Translations under genes and position numbers: made by a program | Notes under the pieces: generated by a model | The model's input: only the letters and a program-made list of their open reading frames with translations | What the model was told of the DNA's origin: nothing | Databases searched by the model: none | Part shown: piece by piece, positions 1-8,002 of the stretch | Numbering within the stretch: position 1 is the stretch's first letter | Layout of the letters: every line of letters begins with the position of its first letter | DNA from: Zymomonas mobilis subsp. pomaceae ATCC 29192 | Lineage (GTDB): Bacteria; Pseudomonadota; Alphaproteobacteria; Sphingomonadales; Sphingomonadaceae | Reading direction: 5' to 3' | Assembly: GCF_000218875.1 (NCBI RefSeq) | Contig: NC_015709.1 | Location: 1 to 64,000 of the forward strand | DNA: 64,000 bases

Positions 1-74
1 AAAACGCGCATTTACACAAAAATATCGACGATCCTATTGTTGATAATCGTTTGATGCCGTCTAAGCTGACAGCA

Positions 75-92
75 AAAACTATGCATAGTTTT
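75..92. promoter_or_regulatory. 18-bp perfect palindrome upstream of rpsT promoter
   Basis: The sequence AAAACTATGCATAGTTTT is a perfect 18-bp palindrome. It ends 11 bases before the -35 hexamer of the predicted rpsT promoter. Its position and symmetry suit a binding site for a dimeric DNA-binding protein, but it is also AT-rich and could be chance. No regulator is identified. Confidence 0.35.
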
Positions 93-103
93 GCTTCCTG
101 CTC

Positions 104-132
104 TTGACCCGTAACGCGGAAAGCCATAAAGA
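104..132 (+). promoter_or_regulatory. Predicted sigma-70-type promoter of rpsT
   Basis: A -35 hexamer TTGACC (104-109) and a -10-like hexamer TAAAGA (127-132) are separated by 17 bases, the ideal spacing. They lie about 80 bases before the rpsT start, giving a leader of about 70 nucleotides. This is inferred from hexamer match and spacing only. Confidence 0.4.
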
Positions 133-209
133 CTTTTCCTTCGTAAGGGCTGAACTGTGTTCAGTGTCAGTGCCTTTATTCTTATTTTCTGATTACATCG
201 AGGACAAGC

Positions 210-473
210 ATGGCGAATACGCCGCAGGCAAAAAAGCGCATCCGTCGTAATGACCGTCGCGCTGAGATTAACGGCAATCGTATTAGCCGTATCCGTACTT
301 TTATCAAAAAGGTTGAGTCTGCTATTGAAGCGGGCAATAAAACCGATGCAGAACAAGCTTTAGCCGCTGCACAGCCGGAATTGTTCCGCGGTGTTTCTAA
401 AGGCATTTTGCATAAAAATACGGCTTCACGGAAATTCTCCCGTTTGGTTAAGAGCGTTACCGCTTTAGCCTAA
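210..473 (+). CDS. rpsT: 30S ribosomal protein S20
   Basis: This is the small-subunit protein S20, which binds 16S rRNA early in 30S assembly. The 87-residue product begins [17 protein letters not shown], the hallmark N-terminus of the family, and is strongly basic and helical throughout, with the usual length of 85-90 residues. The ATG start is preceded by a GAGGA-type ribosome binding site at the right distance. The gene stands alone: a candidate promoter lies at 104-132 and a hairpin with a short T run follows the stop codon. Placement one gene upstream of dnaA is also seen in other alphaproteobacteria. Identification is secure. Confidence 0.97.
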   Translation: MANTPQAKKRIRRNDRRAEINGNRISRIRTFIKKVESAIEAGNKTDAEQALAAAQPELFRGVSKGILHKNTASRKFSRLVKSVTALA

Positions 474-489
474 TATTTGTTAAAGGAGT

Positions 490-535
490 TGCCATTGATC
501 AGTTGATCTTGATTCAGCACGAAAAATGGCATTTT
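490..535 (+). terminator. Probable terminator of rpsT
   Basis: A 7-bp stem, TGCCATT (490-496) with AATGGCA (525-531), encloses a loop that itself contains the small palindrome GATCAGTTGATC. The stem is followed by TTTT. It starts 17 bases after the rpsT stop codon. The long loop makes it weaker than the other terminators in this window. Confidence 0.45.
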
Positions 536-680
536 CCTCTAACAGATTTCAATATTTTATCTAAAAGCGTCCGATCCAAAGATCCTTTGCTTTTATTGGA
601 AACAAGGGAATCACTTTATTTAAAGTAAAGTTGATATTCTTTATTCTTTTAAGATATTTTCGGATTGCTCTATCAGCCAA

Positions 681-743
681 ACTTCTTGTTTTTTAACAGG
701 AAGTAGATTGAGCTCGTTACTGCATATAGTGGCGAGCTTTTTT
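681..743 (+). terminator. Two stacked hairpins ending in a T run
   Basis: A first hairpin (681-704) pairs ACTTCTTGTT with AACAGGAAGT, with one G-T pair. It is followed six bases later by a second hairpin (711-736), AGCTCGTTACT with AGTGGCGAGCT, whose two central pairs are G-T, then a run of six or more T. The second element is a textbook intrinsic terminator. It sits about 240 bases beyond the rpsT stop codon, so it probably ends a transcript other than, or longer than, rpsT; a small RNA 3' end is one explanation. Confidence 0.65.
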
Positions 744-1217
744 ATGCGTCAAAAATAATAATACCGTCTATATTTTGTAACAAAGTATTGATGTTGTAAT
801 AATATTTATGCACCGCAGTCTGAATATTTCTTGATAGCTGTTCATTTTAGCGCATCCGCTAAAAAAATAAAAAATGTCCAGTTAATCTATTTCAAGTGAT
901 AGTATCCCATGCAGTGATTCCTTCGTACATATCGAGTCAAGGCGTAAATTTTTGACGCTATCGCCGCTTACCCCTTGATTGGTTTTGTTTGCTCTTCCAA
1001 AAAGTAAGCGCATACTTGATAAATATTGAGTCCATCATCAGGACTTCAGTAAAACAGAATCGAGCATGACGGGTCTCCGTAAATAATAAGGCTGGGGCGC
1101 GTACCGTCTTATCGGTAGGGGCCGAAATCAAATAAAATCATAATTCTTTATAAGAGCTCAATTGAAGCGGGGAAAAATAATAGCGTGCTGAATCCAGTGC
1201 AAAATTCAGGTGGTGAA
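744..1217. other. Noncoding region upstream of dnaA
   Basis: No credible gene is seen in this AT-rich stretch. It presumably carries the dnaA promoter and leader. I looked for DnaA boxes (TTATNCACA or its complement) because some alphaproteobacteria place the origin near rpsT and dnaA, and I recognised none, so I do not call a replication origin here. Confidence 0.5.
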
Positions 1218-2669
1218 ATGAATATCCCGGTACAAGACCAGGCATCATTACTGCCGGCTGCATGGAATGAAGTGCGTCAAATTTTGCGTAAAAAATGTGG
1301 TACACGTACTTTTGAAAGCTGGCTAAAATCTCTGGCACTCGCCGATTTTGATAACACTCATAAAATAATACGTTTGGCCTGTCCCAGTGAGTTTATGGCC
1401 AATTGGGTTTCTGCTCATTTATCTGATGAATTATTATTAGCATGGCGGACAGTCTGGCCTGGTATTACCGAAGTAAAGATAACCGTTCGCAATCCAAGTG
1501 CTCAACCTTTATTATTAGACGTTACAGAAATCGAATTACCCTTAGGCGACCATCCTCAACCCGTTGTCAAAAAAGCGAGCAAAAAAAAACAACCTTCGGC
1601 TACCATTGTTCCCCCTGCGTCAGCAGATGAATCCGAAAAGGATAGCCAAGGCCAGTTTGAAGAGCGCTATAATTTCGATAATTTTGTTGTTGGCAAGGCA
1701 AATGACCTCGCTTATCGCGCGGCCTGCACTTTTGCAGAAGGTGGAAAGCTCGATTTCAACCCGCTTTTTTTACATGGTGGAACGGGTCTTGGTAAAACCC
1801 ATTTGATGCATGCGGTCGGGCTCGAATATTTAAAGCGTCATCCTAACAGTTCGGCAATTTATATGTCTGCCGAAAAATTCATGTATGATTTTGTCGCGGC
1901 CATGCGGGCGAAAGATACGCATAGCTTCAAGGCCAGATTGCGTTCCGCTGATCTTTTAATGATTGATGATGTCCAGTTTATCGCTGGAAAGGATTCTACA
2001 CAGGAAGAATTCTTCCATACGATGAATGAGGTGATTACAGCCGGACGACGGCTCGTGATTTCAGCCGATCGTAGTCCTCAAGATTTAGAACGGATTGAAA
2101 GCCGTATTCTTTCCCGCTTGTCATGGGGCTTGGTTGCGGATGTTAATCCCGCTGATTTTGAGCTGCGGCTCAATATCATTCTGAAAAAATTAGAAGCTAT
2201 GCCTCAGGTCACTGTCCCTGAAGACATTGTTTTCTTTCTTGCGAAGCGCATATGCACGAATGTTCGTGAATTGGAAGGCGCGCTTAATAGGGTTGTTGCC
2301 TATGCAACTCTTTCCAATCGGCCGATTGACATGGATTTTGTCACAGAAACCTTGGCCGATTTATTGCGCTCAACGCAAAAACGCATAACGGTTGAAGAAA
2401 TTCAAAAGCGGGTTTGCGACCATTATCGTTTGAAATTAGCTGATATGAGTTCAAAAAGACGTGACCGGATTATTGCCCGCCCGCGGCAGGTCGCCATGTA
2501 TTTATCCAAATATCTGACACCTCGTTCTTTACCTGAAATTGGTCAGCGTTTTGGGGGGCGGGATCATACAACCGTTATTCATGCGATTCGTCAGGTAGAA
2601 AAATTGCGTTTAATAGATGAAGAAGTTGATTCTGATGTCCGTATGCTGATGCGTCAGCTTGAAGGATAA
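1218..2669 (+). CDS. dnaA: Chromosomal replication initiator DnaA
   Basis: DnaA binds origin DnaA boxes, oligomerises with ATP and melts the origin. Seen here: an N-terminal domain I (AWNEVRQILRKK, residues about 15-85), a variable lysine-rich linker, an AAA+ core with Walker A GGTGLGKT (about residue 185) and Walker B LLMIDD (about 246), and the C-terminal box-binding helix-turn-helix with the signature GGRDHTTVIHA. The 483-residue length is normal for the family. I chose ATG at 1218 because AGGTGG lies four bases upstream; an in-frame GTG at 1185, 11 codons earlier, has only a distant GCGGGG and remains possible. Upstream is a long noncoding region; downstream, about 95 bases on, is an ABC-F gene on the same strand. 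Confidence 0.97.
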   Translation: MNIPVQDQASLLPAAWNEVRQILRKKCGTRTFESWLKSLALADFDNTHKIIRLACPSEFMANWVSAHLSDELLLAWRTVWPGITEVKITVRNPSAQPLLLDVTEIELPLGDHPQPVVKKASKKKQPSATIVPPASADESEKDSQGQFEERYNFDNFVVGKANDLAYRAACTFAEGGKLDFNPLFLHGGTGLGKTHLMHAVGLEYLKRHPNSSAIYMSAEKFMYDFVAAMRAKDTHSFKARLRSADLLMIDDVQFIAGKDSTQEEFFHTMNEVITAGRRLVISADRSPQDLERIESRILSRLSWGLVADVNPADFELRLNIILKKLEAMPQVTVPEDIVFFLAKRICTNVRELEGALNRVVAYATLSNRPIDMDFVTETLADLLRSTQKRITVEEIQKRVCDHYRLKLADMSSKRRDRIIARPRQVAMYLSKYLTPRSLPEIGQRFGGRDHTTVIHAIRQVEKLRLIDEEVDSDVRMLMRQLEG

Positions 2670-2763
2670 GGCTTTTTAATAATAAAGCTTGAACCAACCT
2701 TCTGTGATTTTTATAAATTCGTTGTCTTTTGATTTCCTCACTTAACTTCCTGAATTGAGAAAT

Positions 2764-4632
2764 ATGCTTAGTTTTTCGGCCATTACTGTCCGGCTTGGGG
2801 GCCGACTTATCCTTGATCAGGCAACTGCGAGTTTACCACCCGGCAGTCATGTGGGTCTCATCGGGCGGAATGGCGCGGGTAAATCCACTTTGATGAAAGT
2901 GGTCGCAGGCCTCTTAGAATCCGATGGGGGCACGTTATCTATGCCCCGTGAAACCCGTATCGGCTATATTGCACAGGAAGCGCCAGAAGGGACGGCTACA
3001 CCTTATGAAACGGTGTTAGCGGCGGATAAAGAGCGTGCAACGCTTATGGCTGCAAGTGAAACCGAAGCCGATCTTGAAAAGCTAGCGGAAATTCACGAAA
3101 GATTAAATGCCATCGACGCCTACACCGCGCCAGCACGGGCATCCCGTATTCTGGCAGGTCTTGGTTTCGATGAAACGATGCAGGCACAACCCCTTTCATC
3201 TTTTTCAGGTGGTTGGCGTATGCGGGTTGCTTTAGGGGCATTATTATTTTCTGCGCCAGATTTATTGTTGCTTGATGAACCGTCAAACCATCTCGATTTG
3301 GAAGCGGTATTATGGCTTGAAAATTTCCTTCGTTCTTATCGTGGGACTTTGCTTTTAATTAGCCACGAACGTGATTTTCTGAACAAAGTTGCTGATCATA
3401 TTCTTCACCTTCAACAGGGAAAACTAACTCTTTATCCAGGGGGATATGATGCTTTTGAACGACAGCGGGCTGAACGTTTGTCGCAAGTCGAAGCAGCGCG
3501 TAATCGCCAACTAGCGGAAAGAGAAAAACTGCAAAGCTTTGTCAACCGCTGGCGCACAAAAGCACATAGCGCCCGCCAAGCACAAAGTCGAATGAAGGCG
3601 TTAGAAAAAATGGAACCCATCGCGGCGGCGGTTGAAGATCCATCGCTCAGTTTTTCCTTCCCCAGTCCCGATGCCAATTTGAAACCGCCTTTAATAACCT
3701 TGGATCAGGCTTCTGTTGGCTATGGGGAAAAGCCCATTCTAAGCCATCTCAATTTACGGATTGATCCTGATGACCGGCTCGCTTTCATTGGTCGAAATGG
3801 TAATGGTAAGACGACTTTAGCTAAATTATTAGTCGGGCAGTTATCTACGCTTGAAGGCGCTATGACCACCTCGTCTAAAATCAAAGTGGGCTATTTTACG
3901 CAATATCAGGTCGAAGAATTAGATGTTGAGGATAGCCCTCTTGATCATATGACGCGATTGATGCCCGGTTCGCCTACGGCTGCGGTTCGTGCCCAGCTGG
4001 GACGATTTGGTTTTTCAGGGGAAAAGGCAACTCAAAAAGTAGGCAGCATGTCTGGTGGTGAACGGGCAAGATTAGCTTTAGCTTTGATTACGCGTGATGC
4101 GCCTCATCTGTTGATTTTGGATGAGCCTACTAACCATTTAGATGTGGATGTTCGACAAGCCTTGATCGAAGCTTTAGCTGAATATCGGGGGGCTGTTATT
4201 ATCGTTTCACATGACCGTCATATGTTGGAATTAACCGCTGATCGTCTTATTCTGGTCGATAATGGTAATGCTTCTGATTTTGAGGGTGATCTTGATGATT
4301 ATACGGATTTTATCTTAGGCCGAAATGATCGGATAACTAGTGGTCAAAATACACCAAAGCCTCAAGATCGTAAGGCTGAAAAAAAGGCACGAGCTGAAGC
4401 CCGGCAAAAAAATAAAATTTTGCGGGATGAAATTAAAAAATTAGAATTAAAAATATCGCAATTAACAGCTAGAAGAAATGAAATAGATCAAGCTTTGTTC
4501 GATCCAAAATCGGCTTCTTCTAAAGATAAATCACTTACAGTTACTGAACTTATGAAGTTACGTTCTGATGTTGAAGAAGAATTAAACCAAAAAGAAGCCC
4601 TGTGGTTGGAAAAAAGTGAAACTCTAGAGTAA
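2764..4632 (+). CDS. ABC-F family ATP-binding protein (YheS/Uup-like)
   Basis: ABC-F proteins are soluble tandem ATPases that bind ribosomes rather than membrane transporters. Two nucleotide-binding domains are present: Walker A GRNGAGKST near residue 35 and GRNGNGKTT near 345, signature motifs SGGWRMR and SGGERAR, and Walker B LLLLDEPSNHLD and LILDEPTNHLD. The inter-domain linker is rich in R, Q and K, and the last 85 residues form a charged coiled coil, as in YheS/Uup types. There are no membrane segments. ATG at 2764 is preferred over an in-frame TTG at 2755. The 622-residue length fits YheS (about 640). The exact substrate role (translation rescue or quality control) cannot be read from sequence. 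A terminator follows the stop. Confidence 0.92.
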   Translation: MLSFSAITVRLGGRLILDQATASLPPGSHVGLIGRNGAGKSTLMKVVAGLLESDGGTLSMPRETRIGYIAQEAPEGTATPYETVLAADKERATLMAASETEADLEKLAEIHERLNAIDAYTAPARASRILAGLGFDETMQAQPLSSFSGGWRMRVALGALLFSAPDLLLLDEPSNHLDLEAVLWLENFLRSYRGTLLLISHERDFLNKVADHILHLQQGKLTLYPGGYDAFERQRAERLSQVEAARNRQLAEREKLQSFVNRWRTKAHSARQAQSRMKALEKMEPIAAAVEDPSLSFSFPSPDANLKPPLITLDQASVGYGEKPILSHLNLRIDPDDRLAFIGRNGNGKTTLAKLLVGQLSTLEGAMTTSSKIKVGYFTQYQVEELDVEDSPLDHMTRLMPGSPTAAVRAQLGRFGFSGEKATQKVGSMSGGERARLALALITRDAPHLLILDEPTNHLDVDVRQALIEALAEYRGAVIIVSHDRHMLELTADRLILVDNGNASDFEGDLDDYTDFILGRNDRITSGQNTPKPQDRKAEKKARAEARQKNKILRDEIKKLELKISQLTARRNEIDQALFDPKSASSKDKSLTVTELMKLRSDVEEELNQKEALWLEKSETLE

Positions 4633-4685
4633 ATTGATCTTAATTTTATTTAAAAAATACTTTTTGGTTTTTGAAAGTCTATCTC

Positions 4686-4714
4686 AGAGGCTCTCCAAGA
4701 AGAGTCTCTTTTTT
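4686..4714 (+). terminator. Intrinsic terminator of the ABC-F gene
   Basis: AGAGGCTCT (4686-4694) pairs with AGAGTCTCT (4701-4709) with one G-T pair and a six-base loop, followed by TTTTT. It starts about 50 bases after the stop codon. Confidence 0.75.
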
Positions 4715-5040
4715 CTCAAAACCAAGAGCATAACTGCGTTATAAAAGCCTCTAATGTAGGTAAAATTGCACTAAACATTAAAAATAGTGACCTTTTTATT
4801 TTATTTTCGAGCGTTTCCAACTATCACTTACATGATGAAATAAATTACCTTGAGATAATCTTTTAAGATTTTTTTGAGAAATTACTGTTTCGATTGTGCG
4901 TATTTAAGCAAAAGCAAGCTTTTCGTTTGATATGCGATGCTTTTTGGCAACATTTTGAGCTATATGTGTGCTTGCACCGCTCGCTTGCTTTGTTTAGTTA
5001 CGATAGTAATCCGTAAGGGTTTGATTGAAAGGGGATGACA
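4715..5040. other. AT-rich noncoding region upstream of the OmpA gene
   Basis: About 325 bases hold no credible gene. The region must carry the promoter and leader of the strongly expressed outer-membrane protein gene that follows. I could not assign -35 and -10 hexamers with good spacing. The sequence GAAAGGGG just before the gene is its ribosome binding site. Confidence 0.45.
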
Positions 5041-6132
5041 ATGCGTAAGCTGGCCATTGTGGCTGCGCTCGCCTCTAGCGCAATAGCTGCACCGGCGCTT
5101 GCCCGCGATGGTGCGTGGTATGTCAGCGTCGACGGCGGCGGTTTGTTCGTCGAGGATATACATTATAAACTGCCGGGTGCCCAATCTGCAAGAATGGGTA
5201 ACAAAGCAGGTTACGATGTAGATGCCAATGTTGGTTACGACTTCGGGCCGTTCCGTGTAGAAGGTGAAGCCGCCTATAAAAGTGCCAATAATGGCAACTT
5301 TTCATCAGGAGGTACTACCGCCAAAAGCCATGGATCGACTGATGTTCTAAGCTTCATGTTGAATGGTATGTTCGACTTTGGCGGCAAAAATGACGGCGTT
5401 TCCGGCTTTATCGGAGGTGGTGTCGGTGTCGCTCGCGTCGCTCTTAACCATTACTCATTAGGCGGCACTAGTAGCTTCGCCAATGATTCTGATGCGCATT
5501 TTGCGTGGCAGGTAATCGCTGGTATCCGTAAGCCGGTCACTAAGATGATCGACTTCGAATTGAAGTACCGCTTCTTCAATGTGAACGGTTTGAACTTCCA
5601 GACCACCGACATGGGTAACATGTCTGGCCGTTATCGTTCGCATAGTGTGTTGGCCGGCTTGGTATTTAACTTTGGTGAACCGAAGGCTTCGCCTCCACCA
5701 CCACCACCGCCACCTCCGCCACCACCACCACCGCCACCTCCGCCACCACCACCTGCGCCGCCACCACCACCTCCGCCTCCGGCAATTCCGGGACCGTTCT
5801 TGGTGTTCTTTGACTTTGACAAGTACAATATTACGCCAGAAGCAGCGTCAATTCTTGACAACGTGGCCTCGTCTTACGATCAGACGGGACAAGCACGTGT
5901 GGTTCTTGCGGGTCATACCGACACCATGGGTTCTGCCAAATATAACATGGGTCTGTCACAGCGCCGTGCAGATTCTGTTAAGGCTTATCTGGTTGGAAAA
6001 GGTATTCCTGAAGATGCAATGGCTACCGAAGCTTTCGGTAAAACGCATCTCTTGGTACAGACCGCTGATGGTGTTCGTGAACCTCAGAATCGCCGCGTCG
6101 AAATCACTTTCGGTCCAGGTTCTGATCAATAA
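5041..6132 (+). CDS. OmpA-family outer membrane protein with poly-proline linker
   Basis: This is an outer-membrane beta-barrel porin anchored to peptidoglycan. The 363-residue precursor has a signal peptide (residues 1-21, cleaved after APALA), an eight-stranded OmpA-like barrel (about 22-215, ending VFNFGEP), a linker of 21 prolines, one alanine and eight prolines (218-247), and a C-terminal OmpA peptidoglycan-binding domain (FFDFDKYNIT to RRVEITFG, with GHTDTMGS and LSQRRADSVKAYL). ATG at 5041 is preferred over ATG at 5035 because GAAAGGGG abuts the earlier codon and is correctly spaced for the later one. It is monocistronic, with a strong terminator after it. The proline run should need elongation factor P for smooth translation. 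Confidence 0.95.
   Translation: MRKLAIVAALASSAIAAPALARDGAWYVSVDGGGLFVEDIHYKLPGAQSARMGNKAGYDVDANVGYDFGPFRVEGEAAYKSANNGNFSSGGTTAKSHGSTDVLSFMLNGMFDFGGKNDGVSGFIGGGVGVARVALNHYSLGGTSSFANDSDAHFAWQVIAGIRKPVTKMIDFELKYRFFNVNGLNFQTTDMGNMSGRYRSHSVLAGLVFNFGEPKASPPPPPPPPPPPPPPPPPPPPPAPPPPPPPPAIPGPFLVFFDFDKYNITPEAASILDNVASSYDQTGQARVVLAGHTDTMGSAKYNMGLSQRRADSVKAYLVGKGIPEDAMATEAFGKTHLLVQTADGVREPQNRRVEITFGPGSDQ
5692..5781 (+). repeat. Proline-codon repeat with a 24-bp perfect tandem duplication
   Basis: Thirty codons, 29 of them proline (CCA, CCG, CCT), form a low-complexity tract in the OmpA-like gene. Within it an eight-codon unit is repeated exactly: 5704-5727 and 5728-5751 are identical. Such a tract is prone to slippage in steps of whole codons, so its length may vary between strains without breaking the frame. 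Confidence 0.9.
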
Positions 6133-6161
6133 TTTTAATCGCCTTTCTAGGCTTCAACAAG

Positions 6162-6193
6162 AAAGGGCTGATCTTTGGATCGGCCCTTTTTTT
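6162..6193 (+). terminator. Intrinsic terminator of the OmpA-like gene
   Basis: AAAGGGCTGATC pairs with GATCGGCCCTTT (one G-T pair) across a TTTG loop and is followed by a run of T. It lies about 30 bases after the stop codon. Confidence 0.85.
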
Positions 6194-6353
6194 ATTATGA
6201 TCACGGTATTTTTTATATTTTTCCAAGGTAAAAAAGGCCGCACATCCGACCTCGGCATTTTATCTGATTTTATATTATTAGGGATGTTTTTTAAGAAAGA
6301 TCGGCCTAAACTTTCTTTAGAATCTGAATAATAATATCGAGAAGGATGCCTTA

Positions 6354-6866
6354 ATGTCCCATGATATAGACCGTGATATTGCTGCCGTAAAACAGCAAGA
6401 AGCGTTACTTCATTTACCCGAATTTAATGAAGAAATTGCATGGCAGCTAGGATCTTATATCCGCGCTATAGCCGGTAAAGAAAAACTGCCGATTGCTATC
6501 GCCGTGGCGCGTTTTAATCAGCCTCTTTTTTATGCGGCGATGCCTAATAGTTCTCCCGATAATAGAAACTGGATTCGACGCAAAGTGGCAACGGTTGCGC
6601 ATTATTTCTCAAGTTCTTACGCTATCGGTTTGAAATTAAAGAAAAAAGGCGAAAAATCCTTAGCGTGTTATGGTTTAGATGATAGCCAATATGCTTTTCA
6701 TGGTGGTGCTTTTCCTATTTTCGTTAAAAATGCCGGTATTGTTGGCTATATAGCTGTGTCAGGACTGGATCAGCGTGATGATCATGCTTTGGTCGTAATG
6801 ACCTTGGCGCAACATTTAGGAATTGATCCTAAAACTGTCTCGTTAGATACCTTAATTACCGCCTAA
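6354..6866 (+). CDS. UPF0303 / heme-degrading-domain (GlcG/HbpS-like) family protein
   Basis: The 170-residue soluble protein matches the UPF0303 family, which shares the GlcG/HbpS-like alpha-beta fold. Recognised stretches are LPIAIAVARFNQPLFYAAMP near residues 45-65, the WIRRKVATVAHYFSSSYAIG block, FHGGAFPIFVKNAGIVGYIAVSGL, and the C-terminal DHALVVMTLAQHLG. Function is not established; the relationship to heme-binding HbpS is by fold only. There is no signal peptide or membrane segment. The ATG is preceded by GAAGGA eight bases upstream. It stands alone between the OmpA terminator and its own long hairpin. Confidence 0.8.
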   Translation: MSHDIDRDIAAVKQQEALLHLPEFNEEIAWQLGSYIRAIAGKEKLPIAIAVARFNQPLFYAAMPNSSPDNRNWIRRKVATVAHYFSSSYAIGLKLKKKGEKSLACYGLDDSQYAFHGGAFPIFVKNAGIVGYIAVSGLDQRDDHALVVMTLAQHLGIDPKTVSLDTLITA

Positions 6867-6879
6867 ATAGAATATTTAG

Positions 6880-6927
6880 ATATAGGGGCATTATAGTAAA
6901 TATTATTTATAATAAGGCCCCTATATT
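6880..6927. terminator. Long hairpin after the UPF0303 gene
   Basis: ATATAGGGGC (6880-6889) pairs with GCCCCTATAT (6917-6926); the AT-rich loop can itself fold (TTATA with TATAA). The T run after it is interrupted (TATT), so termination is likely but less certain than elsewhere. Confidence 0.5.
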
Positions 6928-7203
6928 ATTTAGGATGAAATAAATATATTTTTCAGTCATTTTTATTCTATTCCAGTTGGATATTATCTGTTTGTTAAAG
7001 CAATTAGTTTTCAAGACGATATGCCTCGCTGTTTTTTTTAAAATGTCTTTATATTTTATTTCATAGGTTTAACCGAAAGATAAAATTACAGGAGACATTT
7101 TAATCTATCAGTCAGCTTCATTTATATAGGCTATTAACTTGAAATAGAGTATTGCTATCCTGATATATACGGGAACAATCTTCCTAATTGGAGATCACAC
7201 ATT
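6928..7203. other. Noncoding region before the Bax-inhibitor-1 family gene
   Basis: An AT-rich stretch of about 275 bases without a credible gene. It should hold the promoter of the following membrane protein gene; a GGAGA ribosome binding site lies just before its ATG. I see no clear operator or riboswitch. Confidence 0.4.
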
Positions 7204-7932
7204 ATGGCAAATTGGAATGATCCTCGGGTGAGCGCGATGGGATCTGCGACACCTGGTCGTGCCGGATCGTCGGAGCGTGACGCCGGTCTTCGCTCCTATA
7301 TGCTTTCGGTTTATAATTATATGGCTGGTGGGGTATTATTCACCGGTATCGTTGCTTATTTACTGGCCCATTCATCCTTGGGTGAAGCTATTATTTTTTC
7401 ACCCTTACGTTGGGTTGCAATTCTGGCACCGCTTGCCTTTGTTTTTGCTTTAAGTGCAGGGGTGAACCGTTTCAGCCTTTCGACATTACGCGGCCTTTTT
7501 TGGGCTTATGCCGGTGTAATGGGCGTATCCATGTCGGTTATTTTCTTTGTATATACCGGCACTTCTATTGCTCAGACGTTTTTTGCAGCGGCGGCAGGAT
7601 TCGCCGGTTTAAGTCTGTTGGGTTATACGACCAAAAAAGATTTATCCGCGTTTGGTAGCTTTCTGATCATGGGCGTCTTTAGTTTAATCATTGCCTCTCT
7701 TGTGGGAATGTTCTTTCATTCTTCACAATTACAATTTGTGATTAGTGCCTTTGGCGTACTGATTTTCGCAGGTTTGACGGCTTATGATACTCAGCAGATC
7801 AAAAGCCTCTATTTTATGAGTTCAGATAGAGAATATACCGGAAAATTGGCGATTATGGGAGCTTTGAGCCTTTATCTCGATTTCATCAATATGTTCAACT
7901 ATCTGTTGAGCTTTATGGGTGATCGCCGCTAA
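7204..7932 (+). CDS. Bax inhibitor-1 (BI-1/YbhL) family inner membrane protein
   Basis: A 242-residue protein with about seven hydrophobic helices and no signal peptide, matching the BI-1/YbhL/YccA family (UPF0005). Family features seen: RSYMLSVYNYMAGGVLFTGIVAYL at the first helix, GLSLLGYTTKKDLS in the middle, ISAFGVLIFAGLTAYDTQQIK near the sixth helix, and a final ALSLYLDFINMFNYLLSF. Family members are implicated in pH-gated calcium leak and membrane stress responses, with YccA an inhibitor of FtsH; which role applies here is unknown. The ATG has a GGAGA site upstream. A bidirectional terminator separates it from the convergent hydrolase gene. Confidence 0.9.
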   Translation: MANWNDPRVSAMGSATPGRAGSSERDAGLRSYMLSVYNYMAGGVLFTGIVAYLLAHSSLGEAIIFSPLRWVAILAPLAFVFALSAGVNRFSLSTLRGLFWAYAGVMGVSMSVIFFVYTGTSIAQTFFAAAAGFAGLSLLGYTTKKDLSAFGSFLIMGVFSLIIASLVGMFFHSSQLQFVISAFGVLIFAGLTAYDTQQIKSLYFMSSDREYTGKLAIMGALSLYLDFINMFNYLLSFMGDRR

Positions 7933-7954
7933 TTTTCTAAAAAATTATTTTTTG

Positions 7955-7988
7955 AAGCCCGAAGGTAAATAGGCCTTCGGGCTTTTTT
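7955..7988. terminator. Bidirectional terminator between convergent genes
   Basis: AAGCCCGAAGG (7955-7965) pairs perfectly with CCTTCGGGCTT (7974-7984). A T run follows on the plus strand, and an A-rich flank upstream gives a T-rich tail on the minus strand, so it can serve both the BI-1 family gene and the hydrolase-like gene at 8003-9004. Confidence 0.85.
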
Positions 7989-8002
7989 TATGTCGTAATG
8001 GT

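Noticed and set aside
12-356. Minus-strand frame over rpsT
   Set aside because: It is antisense to the S20 gene and has no supporting signals.
474-1217. Replication origin next to dnaA
   Set aside because: Alphaproteobacterial precedent made this worth checking, but I recognised no cluster of DnaA boxes (TTATNCACA) on either strand, and dnaA is not a reliable origin marker in this class.
5645-6331. Long overlapping frame rich in histidine and leucine across the OmpA-like gene
   Set aside because: It is the out-of-frame reading of the proline-codon repeat and the OmpA domain; it has no ribosome binding site and no family resemblance.
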